From Candidatus Eremiobacterota bacterium (GTDB lineage: Bacteria > Vulcanimicrobiota > Vulcanimicrobiia > Vulcanimicrobiales > Vulcanimicrobiaceae): DNA of 52,822 bases. This document shows, one piece after another, positions 24,506 to 33,557 of the stretch. The stretch covers positions 1 to 52,822 of the forward strand of contig JAFAKB010000047.1 in assembly GCA_019235885.1 (NCBI GenBank). Reading direction: 5' to 3'. Within the stretch, counting starts at the first letter, position 1. The number at the start of each line of letters is the position of its first letter. The translations under genes were made by a program, and so were the position numbers. The notes beneath the pieces are model-generated. The model was not told where the DNA came from and made no database searches. It saw nothing but the letters and a program-made list of their open reading frames with translations.

Positions 24506-25852
24506 CTAGGTTCCGCTGATCGTCATCTCGGCGATGCGGAACGACGGGGAGACGATCGTTCCGTCGAAGCGCAGATCGCCAGCGATGCCGTCGACGTTCT
24601 GCAGCATGTCTTGAAACGTCGAGGCGACGGTGAACTCATCGATCGCATATTGCGGTGCGCCGTCCTCGATGTAGATGCCGCGCGCGCCGCGGCTGTAGGT
24701 CCCGCTGGCGTACTCGGTCGCGAAGCCGATCGTGTCGAGGACGAGCACGCCGCGCTCGGTCGAGGCGACCCGATCGTCGAGCGTCCCGGTGCCGGGAACC
24801 AGGAAGAAGTTGTTCGCCTCGACGCTGCCGTGCCCGGCGTTTCCGGTCGAGGGGATGCCGAGGCGGCGGCCCCAGTAGACGTCGCTCAGATACGTCTGCA
24901 GCACGCCGTTCGCGACCGCGACCGTCTCGCGCGTCGGCGTCCCTTCGCCGTCGAACGGCGCGCTGCCGAGGCCGCCGCGCAGCCGTCCGTCGTCGATCAG
25001 CGTGACGCGCTCGTTGCCGATCTGCTCGCCCATCCGTTCGGCGAGCCACGAGTTGCCGAGCGCGACGTTCGACGCGCTGAGCGCCGCGAACAGGTCGGCC
25101 AACACCGCCGCGGCGGCGTCGCGCTCGAAGATGACTGGAACGCGCATCGTCGCGGGCTTGCGCGCGCCGATCAGTGCGAGCGCCCGGTGCACGGCGTGCA
25201 GCGCGACGGCCGGCGCGCTCTCCGCGGTCGCCCAGCCGCGCGCGGCGGTTCCGTACTGGCCGATCCGCTTGTCGTCGCCGTCGAGCGCGACCGGCGCCGC
25301 CGCGCGCGAGACCTGCGTCCCGTGCGTCACGCCGCGGAACCCGCGCGTGTTCGCCAGCGCCACTGCGACCTGCGCGTCGCGCACGCGCGAGCCGTCGGAG
25401 TTGCCGATTCGCACGTCGGCCTCGCGCACCGCGCGCTCCATCCCGAGCGCTTCGTCGATCTTCGCATCATCGGAGCGTTCCGCCACGTCGTCGGCGACGG
25501 TCAGCAGGTCGTGATCGCAGACGCCGTCCGATTCGACCGTATCCGGCAAGCCCGCGTACGGGTCTTCGCCGACGAACGCCGCCGCGCCGACCGCGCGCCG
25601 CACCAGCGCCTCGATGCCGTCGCGCGAGAGGTCGGTCGTCGTCAGCTCGGTGTGGCGCTGCCCGACGAAGGCGCGCAGGTGCAGCGAGCGCCCGCGCGAG
25701 CGCTCGAGCTTCGTGACCTCCTCGCCGCGCGCTTCGCACGCGAACCGCTCGGCGACCGAGACGGTCGCGTCGGCGTCGGTCGCGCCCGCCGCTTGGGCGA
25801 ACGCGAGCGCGCTCTGCGCCAGCGCGAGCGCTTCGTCGCGCGGATCAGCCAC
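24506..25852 (-). CDS. pmbA: PmbA/TldE family protein (partner of TldD)
   Basis: 448 residues. TldD/PmbA fold features: N-terminal ATVSVAERFACEARGEEVTK and LRAFVGQRHTE, and C-terminal VEANNFFLVPGTGTLDD with YSRGARGIYIEDG. It lacks the HExxxH zinc motif found in its neighbour, as expected for the non-catalytic subunit. TldD-TldE heterodimers cleave unfolded peptides in a narrow channel and mature RiPPs such as microcin B17. GTG 25852 overlaps the tldD 3' end by 8 bp. No RiPP precursor is visible nearby. Confidence 0.9.
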   Translation of the reverse strand: MADPRDEALALAQSALAFAQAAGATDADATVSVAERFACEARGEEVTKLERSRGRSLHLRAFVGQRHTELTTTDLSRDGIEALVRRAVGAAAFVGEDPYAGLPDTVESDGVCDHDLLTVADDVAERSDDAKIDEALGMERAVREADVRIGNSDGSRVRDAQVAVALANTRGFRGVTHGTQVSRAAAPVALDGDDKRIGQYGTAARGWATAESAPAVALHAVHRALALIGARKPATMRVPVIFERDAAAAVLADLFAALSASNVALGNSWLAERMGEQIGNERVTLIDDGRLRGGLGSAPFDGEGTPTRETVAVANGVLQTYLSDVYWGRRLGIPSTGNAGHGSVEANNFFLVPGTGTLDDRVASTERGVLVLDTIGFATEYASGTYSRGARGIYIEDGAPQYAIDEFTVASTFQDMLQNVDGIAGDLRFDGTIVSPSFRIAEMTISGT

Positions 25853-27260
25853 GGCCGGTTCCGGCGACGGTGCAGGCCGACAGCTTCACCGTCGGGATCC
25901 CGACGCCGACCGGAACGCGCTGCCCGCCTTTGCCGCACGTGTACGAGCGGTTCGCGAGCCGCCCGTCGTGGCCCACCATCGTCACCTTGGTCATCGCGTC
26001 GGGTCCGTTGCCGACCAGCGTCGCGCCGCGCACGGGCGCGGTGATCTTGCCGCGCTCGATCAGATAGCCTTCCGCAACCATGAAGACGAAGTCGCCCTTG
26101 CTGATCTCCACCTGCCCGCCGCTGAACGAGCTGGTGTACAAACCGCGCTCGACCGACGCGACGATCTCCTCGGGATCCGACGCCCCCGCCGGCATGAACG
26201 TGTTGCACATCCGCGGCTGCGGCAGCACGCGGTACGACTCGCGCCGTCCGCTCCCCGTCGAGCCGACGCCCATCAAGCGCGCGTTCAGGCGGTCCTGCAT
26301 GTAGCCGCGCAAGATCCCGTTTTCTACCAGCACTTTGTGCTGTCCCGGCGTGCCTTCGTCGTCGACCGCGACGCTGCCGCGCTCGCCGGGAAGATCGCCG
26401 TCGTCGTAGATCGTCACCAGGTCGCTCGCGACGCGCTCGCCGACGCGCCCGCTGTAGAGCGAGGTCCCTTTGCGGTTGAAGTCCGCTTCGAGCCCATGAC
26501 CGACCGCTTCGTGCAGCAGCACGCCGCCGCCGCCGGCGCCGATCACGACCGGCATCTCGCCGGCCGGCGCTTCGCGCGCGCCGAGCTTGGTCGTCGCGAT
26601 CCGCGCCGACTCGCGCGCGATCGACTCCGGCGTCACCTCGTCGTACACGTCGAGGCTGGTGCGCCCGCCGTCGCCGAGGTAGCCGTTCTCGCGCTGCGCG
26701 CCGGCGCGCGCGACGACCTGCACGCCGAGCGCGACCAGCGGCCGGCGATCGGTCACGATCCGCCCGTCGCTCGAGGCGATCTGCACGTACTGCAATTCGT
26801 CGGAGGCGAACGCGTTGACCGCGACGACGCGCGGGTCGAACGCGCGCGCCGCCACGTCGGCGCGCGAGAGCAGCGCGACGTAGCGCGCGGAGTCGACCGG
26901 CTCGTCCGGATGCGGGCGGTACATCGATGGCGCGTGCGCGGCGGTCAGCTCGACGACGGCCGCGTGCGCGTGCCCGTCGCGCGCGATGAGTGAAGCCGTC
27001 TCAGCCGCGCGCAGCAGCGCGCCTTCGTCGAGATCGTCCGAGTACGCGTATCCCGATTGTGCGCCGACGACGACGCGCACGCCGGCGCCGCGCAGCACCG
27101 TCGAGGACGCCTCGCGCACGTGGCCGTCCTGCAGCCGAAACGACTGCGTGAGGCGGTTCTCGAAGAACACGTCGGCGAAGTCGCCGCCGCGGCGGAGCGC
27201 TCGAGCGAGCACGCGGGCGAGCAGATCGGAGTCGAGCGCGGTGAGCACGGTCGGCGCCAT
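25845..27260 (-). CDS. tldD: TldD metalloprotease subunit
   Basis: 471 residues from ATG 27260. The zinc motif HEAVGHGLEAD (HExxxH) and the downstream Cys/Gly-rich PRMCNTFMPAG and RSYTCGKGGQR segments place it as TldD. The N-terminal half carries VFFENRLTQSFRLQDG, typical of the family. Pairs with PmbA/TldE encoded next. The longer ORF start at 28436 is antisense to the cyclopropane synthase and is rejected. Divergent from cfa across 78 bp. Confidence 0.93.
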   Translation of the reverse strand: MAPTVLTALDSDLLARVLARALRRGGDFADVFFENRLTQSFRLQDGHVREASSTVLRGAGVRVVVGAQSGYAYSDDLDEGALLRAAETASLIARDGHAHAAVVELTAAHAPSMYRPHPDEPVDSARYVALLSRADVAARAFDPRVVAVNAFASDELQYVQIASSDGRIVTDRRPLVALGVQVVARAGAQRENGYLGDGGRTSLDVYDEVTPESIARESARIATTKLGAREAPAGEMPVVIGAGGGGVLLHEAVGHGLEADFNRKGTSLYSGRVGERVASDLVTIYDDGDLPGERGSVAVDDEGTPGQHKVLVENGILRGYMQDRLNARLMGVGSTGSGRRESYRVLPQPRMCNTFMPAGASDPEEIVASVERGLYTSSFSGGQVEISKGDFVFMVAEGYLIERGKITAPVRGATLVGNGPDAMTKVTMVGHDGRLANRSYTCGKGGQRVPVGVGIPTVKLSACTVAGTGRG

Positions 27261-27338
27261 TCGCTGCTCGCCGCCGTGCTCCCGGCCGAGCGTCAGCTCG
27301 CGGCAAGTGCTCGCTCGTCGTGCGCCGAAAGGCGCCGC

Positions 27339-28514
27339 ATGCCGCAGGCCGTCTCGACCCAAACCCGCGCCTCCATCGCGCGCGCCGCCGTCGAAAAACT
27401 GTTCGCGCTCGCGGACGTGCGGGTCGACGGCGAGCGGCCGTTCGACGTGCGGGTCAACGACGAGCGCTTCTACAACCGCATCCTGCGCGACGGGCAGCTC
27501 GGCCTCGGCGAGGCGTACATGGACGGTTGGTGGGACAGCGACGCGCTCGACGAGGTGATCCGCCGGTTCGCCTTGGCCGATCTGGAGCGCAAGTCGCTTC
27601 GCATGCTGCCGTTCGTGCTCGCCGTGCTGCGCGAGCGCCTGAGCAACGTCGGGAAGAAGTCGGCGGCGTTCGAGGTCGGCGAACGGCACTACGACTTGGG
27701 CAACGACCTGTTTCGCTCGTTTCTCGACAAGCGCATGGTCTACAGCTGCGCGTACTGGAAGGACGCGCAAACGCTGGACCAGGCGCAAGAGAACAAGCTC
27801 GATCTCGTCTGCCGCAAGCTGGGGCTGAAACCCGGGATGCGCGTGCTGGAGATCGGCTGCGGCTGGGGCAGCTGGGCGAAGTTCGCCGCGGAGAAGTACG
27901 GCGTGAGCGTCGTCGGCCTGACCGTCTCGAAAGAGCAGGCCGCCTTCGCACGCGAGAGCTGCGCGGGCTTGCCGGTCGAGTTTCGGCTTCAAGACTACCG
28001 CGACGTCGACGAGAAGTTCGACCGCGTGGTCTCGATCGCGATGTTCGAAGCGGTCGGCCAGCGGTATTTCCGCAAATTCATGCAGGTCGTCGACCGCTGC
28101 TTGAAGGACGACGGCTTGTTCGTACTCCACACGATCGTCGGCAACGAGCACGTCGGGCCGGCGCAGGCGCCTTGGCTCGACAAGTACATCTTCCCGAACG
28201 GCGAGCTGCCTTCGCTGGCGCAGATCGCGGCGGCGGCGGAGAACATCTTCGTGGTCGAAGCGGTGCACCGCCTCGGCGGCGAGTACGAGCGCACGCTGCA
28301 GGCGTGGCACGACAACTTCACCGCCAACTGGCACACGATCGCGGACAACTACGGCGAGCGGTTCTACCGCATGTGGCGGTTTTATCTGATGTCCGCGCGC
28401 GGCGCGTTCCGCGCGCGGATCATCCACCTCTGGCACGTCGTGTTCTCGAAGAACGGCATCCCCGGCAAACCGGCCCTCGCCGTCGCCGACCCCGCCTGGT
28501 ACGAATCGCGCTGA
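27339..28514 (+). CDS. cfa: Cyclopropane-fatty-acyl-phospholipid synthase (class I SAM methyltransferase)
   Basis: 391 residues. Motif I VLEIGCGWGSWAKFAAE binds SAM; HYDLGNDLFRSFLDKRMVYSCAYW and RVVSIAMFEAVGQRYF match CFA synthase blocks, as do HRLGGEYERTLQAWHDNF and NYGERFYRMWRFYL near the C-terminus. It adds a methylene bridge across unsaturated acyl chains in membrane phospholipids, usually on entry to stationary phase or under acid stress. ATG 27339 gives the canonical length. Convergent with the small secreted protein gene. Confidence 0.95.
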   Translation: MPQAVSTQTRASIARAAVEKLFALADVRVDGERPFDVRVNDERFYNRILRDGQLGLGEAYMDGWWDSDALDEVIRRFALADLERKSLRMLPFVLAVLRERLSNVGKKSAAFEVGERHYDLGNDLFRSFLDKRMVYSCAYWKDAQTLDQAQENKLDLVCRKLGLKPGMRVLEIGCGWGSWAKFAAEKYGVSVVGLTVSKEQAAFARESCAGLPVEFRLQDYRDVDEKFDRVVSIAMFEAVGQRYFRKFMQVVDRCLKDDGLFVLHTIVGNEHVGPAQAPWLDKYIFPNGELPSLAQIAAAAENIFVVEAVHRLGGEYERTLQAWHDNFTANWHTIADNYGERFYRMWRFYLMSARGAFRARIIHLWHVVFSKNGIPGKPALAVADPAWYESR

Positions 28515-28556
28515 CGCGCGGAACTCGCGCTCAGTTGCGTGCGAAGATCTACCGCG

Positions 28557-28967
28557 CTACCGCTCGTGCGCGTGACGCATCATCGGCAGTGCGCCGCACG
28601 AGATCGTTTGCGTCCCGGCGGTGTTCAGCACCGCGATGACGTACGGGCCGGGCTTCGGCGGGTTCACCTTCACCACCGTGTCTGAACGCCCGCCGACGAC
28701 CGGCTTCAGCTCGTAGGCCGGTTCCGCACTCAGCTTCGCGCAGGTTCCCGTGTAGACGCCGGCGGGATAGCGGTTCTCCGGAATGAACACGCCGTCCAGG
28801 ACGATTGCCACGTCGACGACCGGCGGCTTCACCATGCGATGCGCGAGCGTCGCCGTCCCGGACATCTTCGATCCGTGCTGCGGCAGCAGCGGCACCTTCA
28901 CCGGCGGCGGCGGCGTCGCCGCGATGAACGCGAGAGCCAGCGGAACAACGAACAAAGGCGAACGCAT
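28557..28967 (-). CDS. Small secreted protein of unknown function
   Basis: 136 residues. A signal peptide (LFVVPLALAFIAATPP) precedes a Pro-rich linker and a beta-rich domain: VDVAIVLDGVFIPENRYPAG, YTGTCAKLSAEPAYELKPV and KPGPYVIAVLNTAGTQTISC. The two Cys (TGTC and ISC) could form a disulfide. No family recognised. ATG 28967 has AGGTTG upstream. It is at the 3' side of the PBP4 operon but 66 bp away, so possibly independent. Confidence 0.6.
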   Translation of the reverse strand: MRSPLFVVPLALAFIAATPPPPVKVPLLPQHGSKMSGTATLAHRMVKPPVVDVAIVLDGVFIPENRYPAGVYTGTCAKLSAEPAYELKPVVGGRSDTVVKVNPPKPGPYVIAVLNTAGTQTISCGALPMMRHAHER

Positions 28968-29032
28968 CACGGCAACCTCTTTTCGGCGGCAGCGTCCTCG
29001 TTCGGTTACGCCCGCTCGGGCAGAATCCCTGG

Positions 29033-30502
29033 TCAGCTGCGCGCCAGAAGCTGCAGCGCGCGGTTGATCCCAATCTCGACCGGGCCGTCGTCGGCGCGGC
29101 GGTCGTTGACGACGATCGCGAACGCAACGCGCCCGTGCCGCCGCGTCTGCACGTAGCCGGTGAGCGCGTTGACGTGCTCGATGTGACCGCTCTTCGCGCG
29201 CACGCGCCCGCGCGCGTCGCCGATCTGCCGGCGGCGCACGGTGCCCTCGATCCCGACCCGCGGCAGCGCGCCGACGAACAGCGGCCCGACCTTCTCCTGC
29301 GCGGTGCGCGCGAGCAGCGTCGCAAGCGTGAGCGCCGTGACGCGGTCGCTCGGCGCGAGGCCGCTCCCGTCGACGATGCGCAGCCCGTCCTGCGGGACGC
29401 CGTCGCGGGTGAGGATCGCGCGCTCGACCAGCGCGCCGTTCGCTTCGGTCCCGGCGCCGCGCGTCGCGCCGACCGCGCGCAGCAGCTGCTCGGCGAAATG
29501 GTTGTTCGACTCCAGCATCATCTCGTGCACGACCTCGCGCAGCGGCGGCGAGCGGTGGCGCCACAGCACGTACGGCGCGAGCGGCGCGACGCCGGTGCGG
29601 ATCCCGCCTTCGACCGCGATCCCGCGCTCGCGCAGCATCGCGCGCGCGACGCCGGCGGCGTAGCGCGGCAGATCGATCACCGGGCGCCAGAACGACTGCT
29701 CGGCGCCGGCTTCGATCCGCCCGTCGAGCGTGAAGTCGTTGCGCTCCGGATCGCGCTGGATCGTCAGCAGCGTCGCGTACGAGGTGAGGATCGTGCCGCT
29801 GACGTGCACCATGTCCGACGGCGGCAGCACGCGCACGCGCGCGGGGGCGCCGGGGCTGGTCGGGATCAGGTGAAACTCGACCGTCCCCTGGTCGAGCGAG
29901 AGCGCGCTGGTTCCCGCGGCGTAGCCGTACTGCAGATCGTCGGGATCCCACGCTTTGTTCACCTCCGGGCCGGAGAACAGGCTCGCGTCGGCGATGACCG
30001 CGCCCGCGATGTCGCGCACGCCCGCGCGCGCCAGCAACGCGACGCCGCCGCGCAGGTCGTCGCGCGTAAGCAGCGGATCGCCGGTTCCGACGAGATACAG
30101 ATCGCCTTGAACCTTGCCGTCAGACGGGTCGTCGACCGACTCGAACGTCGTCGAAAAGCGGTAGTCCGGGCCGAGCGTCTCGAGCGCCGCGGCGCCGACC
30201 AGCACCTTGAACGTCGAGGCCGGCGTCAGCGGGACGCGCTCGCGCCGCGTGAAGAGCGGACGCCCGTCGCCGTCGACGACCGCGATCCCGCTCGTCGCGA
30301 GCGCCGATGCGCCGAGCGCGCCGCGCAGCTGCGCTTGCAGCGCGCGCAAGTCGTCCGCGCTCCACGCCGGCGCGCTCGGCGCCGCGACGAGCGCGGTCGC
30401 AACGGGGGTCGGCTGCGGTGACGGCGCCGGCGTGCGGCCGCCGCACGCCGAGACGACCGCGAGCGCGAGCGCCGCGGCGATCAGACGGCTCCGCGCGCTC
30501 AC
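29033..30502 (-). CDS. dacB: D-alanyl-D-alanine carboxypeptidase/endopeptidase, PBP4 (DacB) class, lipoprotein
   Basis: 489 residues from GTG 30502. A lipobox (ALAVVSACGG) predicts a lipid-anchored periplasmic protein. Penicillin-binding motifs: SxxK in PASTFKVLVG, SxN in LESNNHFAEQLL, and KSG in RAKSGHIEHVNALTGY. The large insert between SxxK and SxN identifies the class C (PBP4) type. Trims stem peptides or cross-links of peptidoglycan. The start overlaps the M1 peptidase stop (GTGA) and it is the last gene of the coupled operon 29033-35853. Confidence 0.92.
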   Translation of the reverse strand: MSARSRLIAAALALAVVSACGGRTPAPSPQPTPVATALVAAPSAPAWSADDLRALQAQLRGALGASALATSGIAVVDGDGRPLFTRRERVPLTPASTFKVLVGAAALETLGPDYRFSTTFESVDDPSDGKVQGDLYLVGTGDPLLTRDDLRGGVALLARAGVRDIAGAVIADASLFSGPEVNKAWDPDDLQYGYAAGTSALSLDQGTVEFHLIPTSPGAPARVRVLPPSDMVHVSGTILTSYATLLTIQRDPERNDFTLDGRIEAGAEQSFWRPVIDLPRYAAGVARAMLRERGIAVEGGIRTGVAPLAPYVLWRHRSPPLREVVHEMMLESNNHFAEQLLRAVGATRGAGTEANGALVERAILTRDGVPQDGLRIVDGSGLAPSDRVTALTLATLLARTAQEKVGPLFVGALPRVGIEGTVRRRQIGDARGRVRAKSGHIEHVNALTGYVQTRRHGRVAFAIVVNDRRADDGPVEIGINRALQLLARS

Positions 30503-33015
30503 TTGGGCGTCAGCTCGTCCAGCCGTTCGCGCAGCGCCTGCGACTCGGCGCGCAGCTTCTCCATCTCCTCGCGCAAGCGCGCGAGCTCGGCCGGCTTCGA
30601 CTGCTGCTCGCGGATGCGGATCGCCGCTTCCGCGGCGTCGCGCCGCAAGCGGCCGTCGCTCTCGCTCGTCGCGAGGCGGTCGAGCGTCGGCAGCAAGCGC
30701 GCGTCGCCGAGCCGCTCGGCGGCGGCGAACGCCGACATGCGCACCAAGTACGCGCGGTCGTCGAGCGCGCGCTCGAGCGCCTCGACCGCCGCGGTGCGCA
30801 CCGGTTCCACGAGCGTGCCGAGCTGCGCGACCGCGCCGGTCGCCGCGCGCCGCAGCGCTTCGGGACGATCGGCCCGCAGCGCTTCCTCGATCACCGGGAG
30901 CGCGCGCGCGTCGGCGAGCGCGCCGAGCCCGCGCACCGCGCCGGAGGCGATCGTCTCGTTCCACGACCGGATCGCGATCCCGGCGACGAGCGCGTCGAGC
31001 GCGCGCGGATCGCGCGTCTTGCCGAGCGCGTGCAGCGCCGCCGCGACGACGAAATACGACGGATCGTCGCGCAGGCCGAGCAGCGCCGTCGCGACCGCTT
31101 CGTCGCGCCAGTGTCCGAGCGCGTCGGCGACGGCGCGCCGTACTTTCGGGTGCGCGTTCGCGGTGTTCGCGAGCAGCGTCTCGCGCGCCGAGGGCGCACG
31201 CGAGGCGCCGAGCGCCGCCGCCACCTCGACGCCGACGCCCCAGAACGGATCGTGCGCGAGCGCGTCTGCGAGCGCCTCGCGCGCCGCGCGGCCGGCCTCC
31301 TTCGCGAGCGCCTTCGCGGCGCGAATCCGCGCGATCGGCGAGGGATCGCCGCGCAGGATCGCCGCGTGCATGTCCGCTCCGAGCGACGAGGTCCACGACG
31401 AGAGAATCCACGCCGCCGGATCGACCCGCACCAGCGCCGGCTCGCGCTCGAGCGGCACGGCGAACGTCTGCGGCGCGCGGTCGACGTGCAGTCGCACCCG
31501 CGTCTCGCCGCGGAGCGGGCCGTCGCCGAAATCGGTGTGAACCTTCTGCGGCGGGGACGCGGCGAAGCCGACGTCGAGGTCGAACGCGTAGGCCGGATTC
31601 TCCTCGTCGATCGTCTGCTTCTGCGCGACGGTGATCAGCGCGGTCTTGCGCTCGGCGTCCCACTTGTAGTGCACGTCGATCTGCGGGTGCCCGCCGCGCT
31701 CGACCCACTGCGCGAAGAACCGCCGGGTGTTGCGGCCCGTCTCGACCTCGATCGCGCGGACCAAGTCGATCGTCTCGACGTTCTTCTGCGCGTTCGTGCT
31801 GACGTAGCGCCGCAGCGAGCGCTGCATGCGCTCCCAGCCGAGCTCGCCGCGCAGCATGTGCAGCACCGCCCCGCCCTTCTCGTAGAGGTGGCGGTCGAAC
31901 AGCTCGATCGGGTCGCGGAACATGTTGCAGACGATCGGGCGCCGGTAGCGCTCGCTGTCCTCCTCGAGATAGCGCTGCACCACGCCGTACACGTCGTACA
32001 GGTACTCGTCCCAGCCTTTGTCGGCTTCCAGCCAGACCGCTTCGAAGTAGGTCGCGAAGCCTTCGTTCAGCCACGCGTGCGCCCAGTCGCGGCAGGTCAC
32101 CAAGTCGCCGAACCACTGGTGCGCGAGCTCGTGCGAGGCCAGGTAGTCGGCGCTGTAGTCGAGGTGCGCGCGCTCGTCGTGCAGCACGCGGTCGGTCTGC
32201 GTCGTCGCCGCGGTGTTCTCCATCCCGCCGAAGATGAAGTCGGCGACGGCGATCTGCGAGTAGCGCTCGTACGGATACGGCACGCCGATCGTGCGCTCGA
32301 AGACGTCGACCATGCGCGGCGTGTTCCCGAACGCGCGCTCGCCGTCGGCTTCGCGCCCCGGCAGCGTGTAGTACCAGATCGGAACGCGCGCGTGCGGCTG
32401 CTCGACCTCGCTGAACGGCCCCGCGACCAGCGTCACCAGGTAGGTCGCGTGCGGGACGTGCTGCTCGTAGCGGTAGACCGTCTCGGCATCCGTCTCCGTG
32501 CGCGAGACGAGCGCGCCGTTGGCGAGCGCGAAGTGCCCCTTCGGAACGATCACCGTCGCCGAGGTCGTCTGCTTCTCGGCCGGGTAGTCGAAGCACGGGA
32601 ACCAGTAGCGCGCGTCGGAGTCCTGGCACTGCGTCCAGACGTGCTTCGGCTCACGCTCGATGAAGTAGATCCCGCGCTGCGGGTTCTCCACCACGTACTC
32701 TACCGAGAAGACCAGCTCGTGGCCGGCGCGCAGCGGCGGCTCGAGCTCCAGCTCCAGCTTCTCGCTGCTGGTGTGGAACGGCACCGCGCCGCCGTCGTCG
32801 CGCCGGACCGCGCGCACGTCGAGGTCGACCGCGTCGAGGACGAGCCGCGCGACGCCGTCCTCGATCGCGCGCACGCGCGTCGTGCACACGGCGTCGAGCC
32901 GCTTGCGCCCGATGTCGGGCTGCAGCCGCAGGTCGATGTGCACCACGTCGACGACCTTGTCGGGTCCGTACTGCGGGCGCGCGCCCGGCAGCGCAAAGGG
33001 GCGGTGATCGCTCAA
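30499..33015 (-). CDS. M1 family zinc aminopeptidase with C-terminal HEAT-like repeats
   Basis: 838 residues from TTG 33015 (TTGA overlap with the upstream stop). Zinc site HELAHQWFGD with the third ligand in LNEGFATYFE and the exopeptidase motif GGMEN make it an M1 aminopeptidase. The N-terminal domain starts FALPGARPQYGPDKVVDV. After about residue 460 the sequence turns into repeated Ala-rich helical pairs (ARETLLANTANAHPKVRRAV, AVATALLGLRDDPSYFVVAA), i.e. HEAT-like repeats, and ends in a short coiled coil (LREEMEKLRAESQALRERL). No signal peptide, so probably cytoplasmic. Confidence 0.9.
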   Translation of the reverse strand: MSDHRPFALPGARPQYGPDKVVDVVHIDLRLQPDIGRKRLDAVCTTRVRAIEDGVARLVLDAVDLDVRAVRRDDGGAVPFHTSSEKLELELEPPLRAGHELVFSVEYVVENPQRGIYFIEREPKHVWTQCQDSDARYWFPCFDYPAEKQTTSATVIVPKGHFALANGALVSRTETDAETVYRYEQHVPHATYLVTLVAGPFSEVEQPHARVPIWYYTLPGREADGERAFGNTPRMVDVFERTIGVPYPYERYSQIAVADFIFGGMENTAATTQTDRVLHDERAHLDYSADYLASHELAHQWFGDLVTCRDWAHAWLNEGFATYFEAVWLEADKGWDEYLYDVYGVVQRYLEEDSERYRRPIVCNMFRDPIELFDRHLYEKGGAVLHMLRGELGWERMQRSLRRYVSTNAQKNVETIDLVRAIEVETGRNTRRFFAQWVERGGHPQIDVHYKWDAERKTALITVAQKQTIDEENPAYAFDLDVGFAASPPQKVHTDFGDGPLRGETRVRLHVDRAPQTFAVPLEREPALVRVDPAAWILSSWTSSLGADMHAAILRGDPSPIARIRAAKALAKEAGRAAREALADALAHDPFWGVGVEVAAALGASRAPSARETLLANTANAHPKVRRAVADALGHWRDEAVATALLGLRDDPSYFVVAAALHALGKTRDPRALDALVAGIAIRSWNETIASGAVRGLGALADARALPVIEEALRADRPEALRRAATGAVAQLGTLVEPVRTAAVEALERALDDRAYLVRMSAFAAAERLGDARLLPTLDRLATSESDGRLRRDAAEAAIRIREQQSKPAELARLREEMEKLRAESQALRERLDELTPK

Positions 33016-33557
33016 ATACCGGCTCCGTCGGTGAAGGTGGGATCGTCGTCGCATTGCAACGGCCGCGCGAACGCGATGGTTTCGAGCAGCGCGAGCCATT
33101 CGCCGTCGCCGACCGCCGGACGCAAGCGGCGAGCCGGCCGCGAGGCGCGCAGCGCGTCCTCCGGCCGCAGCGTGAAGCCGAAGCGGCGGTTCGCGAGCAT
33201 CCGCTCGAACGCCGGATGACCGTACTCGATCAAGCCGATCTCGCGCTCGAGCTCCCAGCGCTGAATCGCGCCGGCCGGCGCGACGAACGCGAAGTGCGTG
33301 CAGTAGGGCAGGTACGCGGGCCACTTCCCGTCGGCGAGAAAGTCGGCGCGCGACGACTTCACCTCGTAGATGCGCACCTGGCGCGTGTAGCGCCCCAGCC
33401 CGATCACGTCGAACCGGCAGCCCGACCCGCCCGGCGAGAACTCCGTCGCGACGTACGGATAGCCCAGCCGCCGCATGCGTTCGCACGCCAGCGCGCGCAG
33501 CTCGGCGGTCGTCGTGCGCTTCCCCGCTGTCGCGGTCAGCGGAATGTAGTCGATCAA
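33012..33557 (-). CDS. MmcB-like PD-(D/E)XK-fold DNA-repair family protein
   Basis: 181 residues from TTG 33557. The segment CRFDVIGLGRYTRQVRIYEVK has the Asp...Glu-x-Lys of the PD-(D/E)XK fold and is followed by SSRADFLADGKWPAYLPYCTH, a stretch characteristic of MmcB proteins (from memory, linked to mutagenic repair in alphaproteobacteria). The catalytic Asp, Glu and Lys all look intact. The TTG shares TTGA with the glycosyltransferase stop and its own stop shares TTGA with the aminopeptidase start. Confidence 0.8.
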   Translation of the reverse strand: MIDYIPLTATAGKRTTTAELRALACERMRRLGYPYVATEFSPGGSGCRFDVIGLGRYTRQVRIYEVKSSRADFLADGKWPAYLPYCTHFAFVAPAGAIQRWELEREIGLIEYGHPAFERMLANRRFGFTLRPEDALRASRPARRLRPAVGDGEWLALLETIAFARPLQCDDDPTFTDGAGI

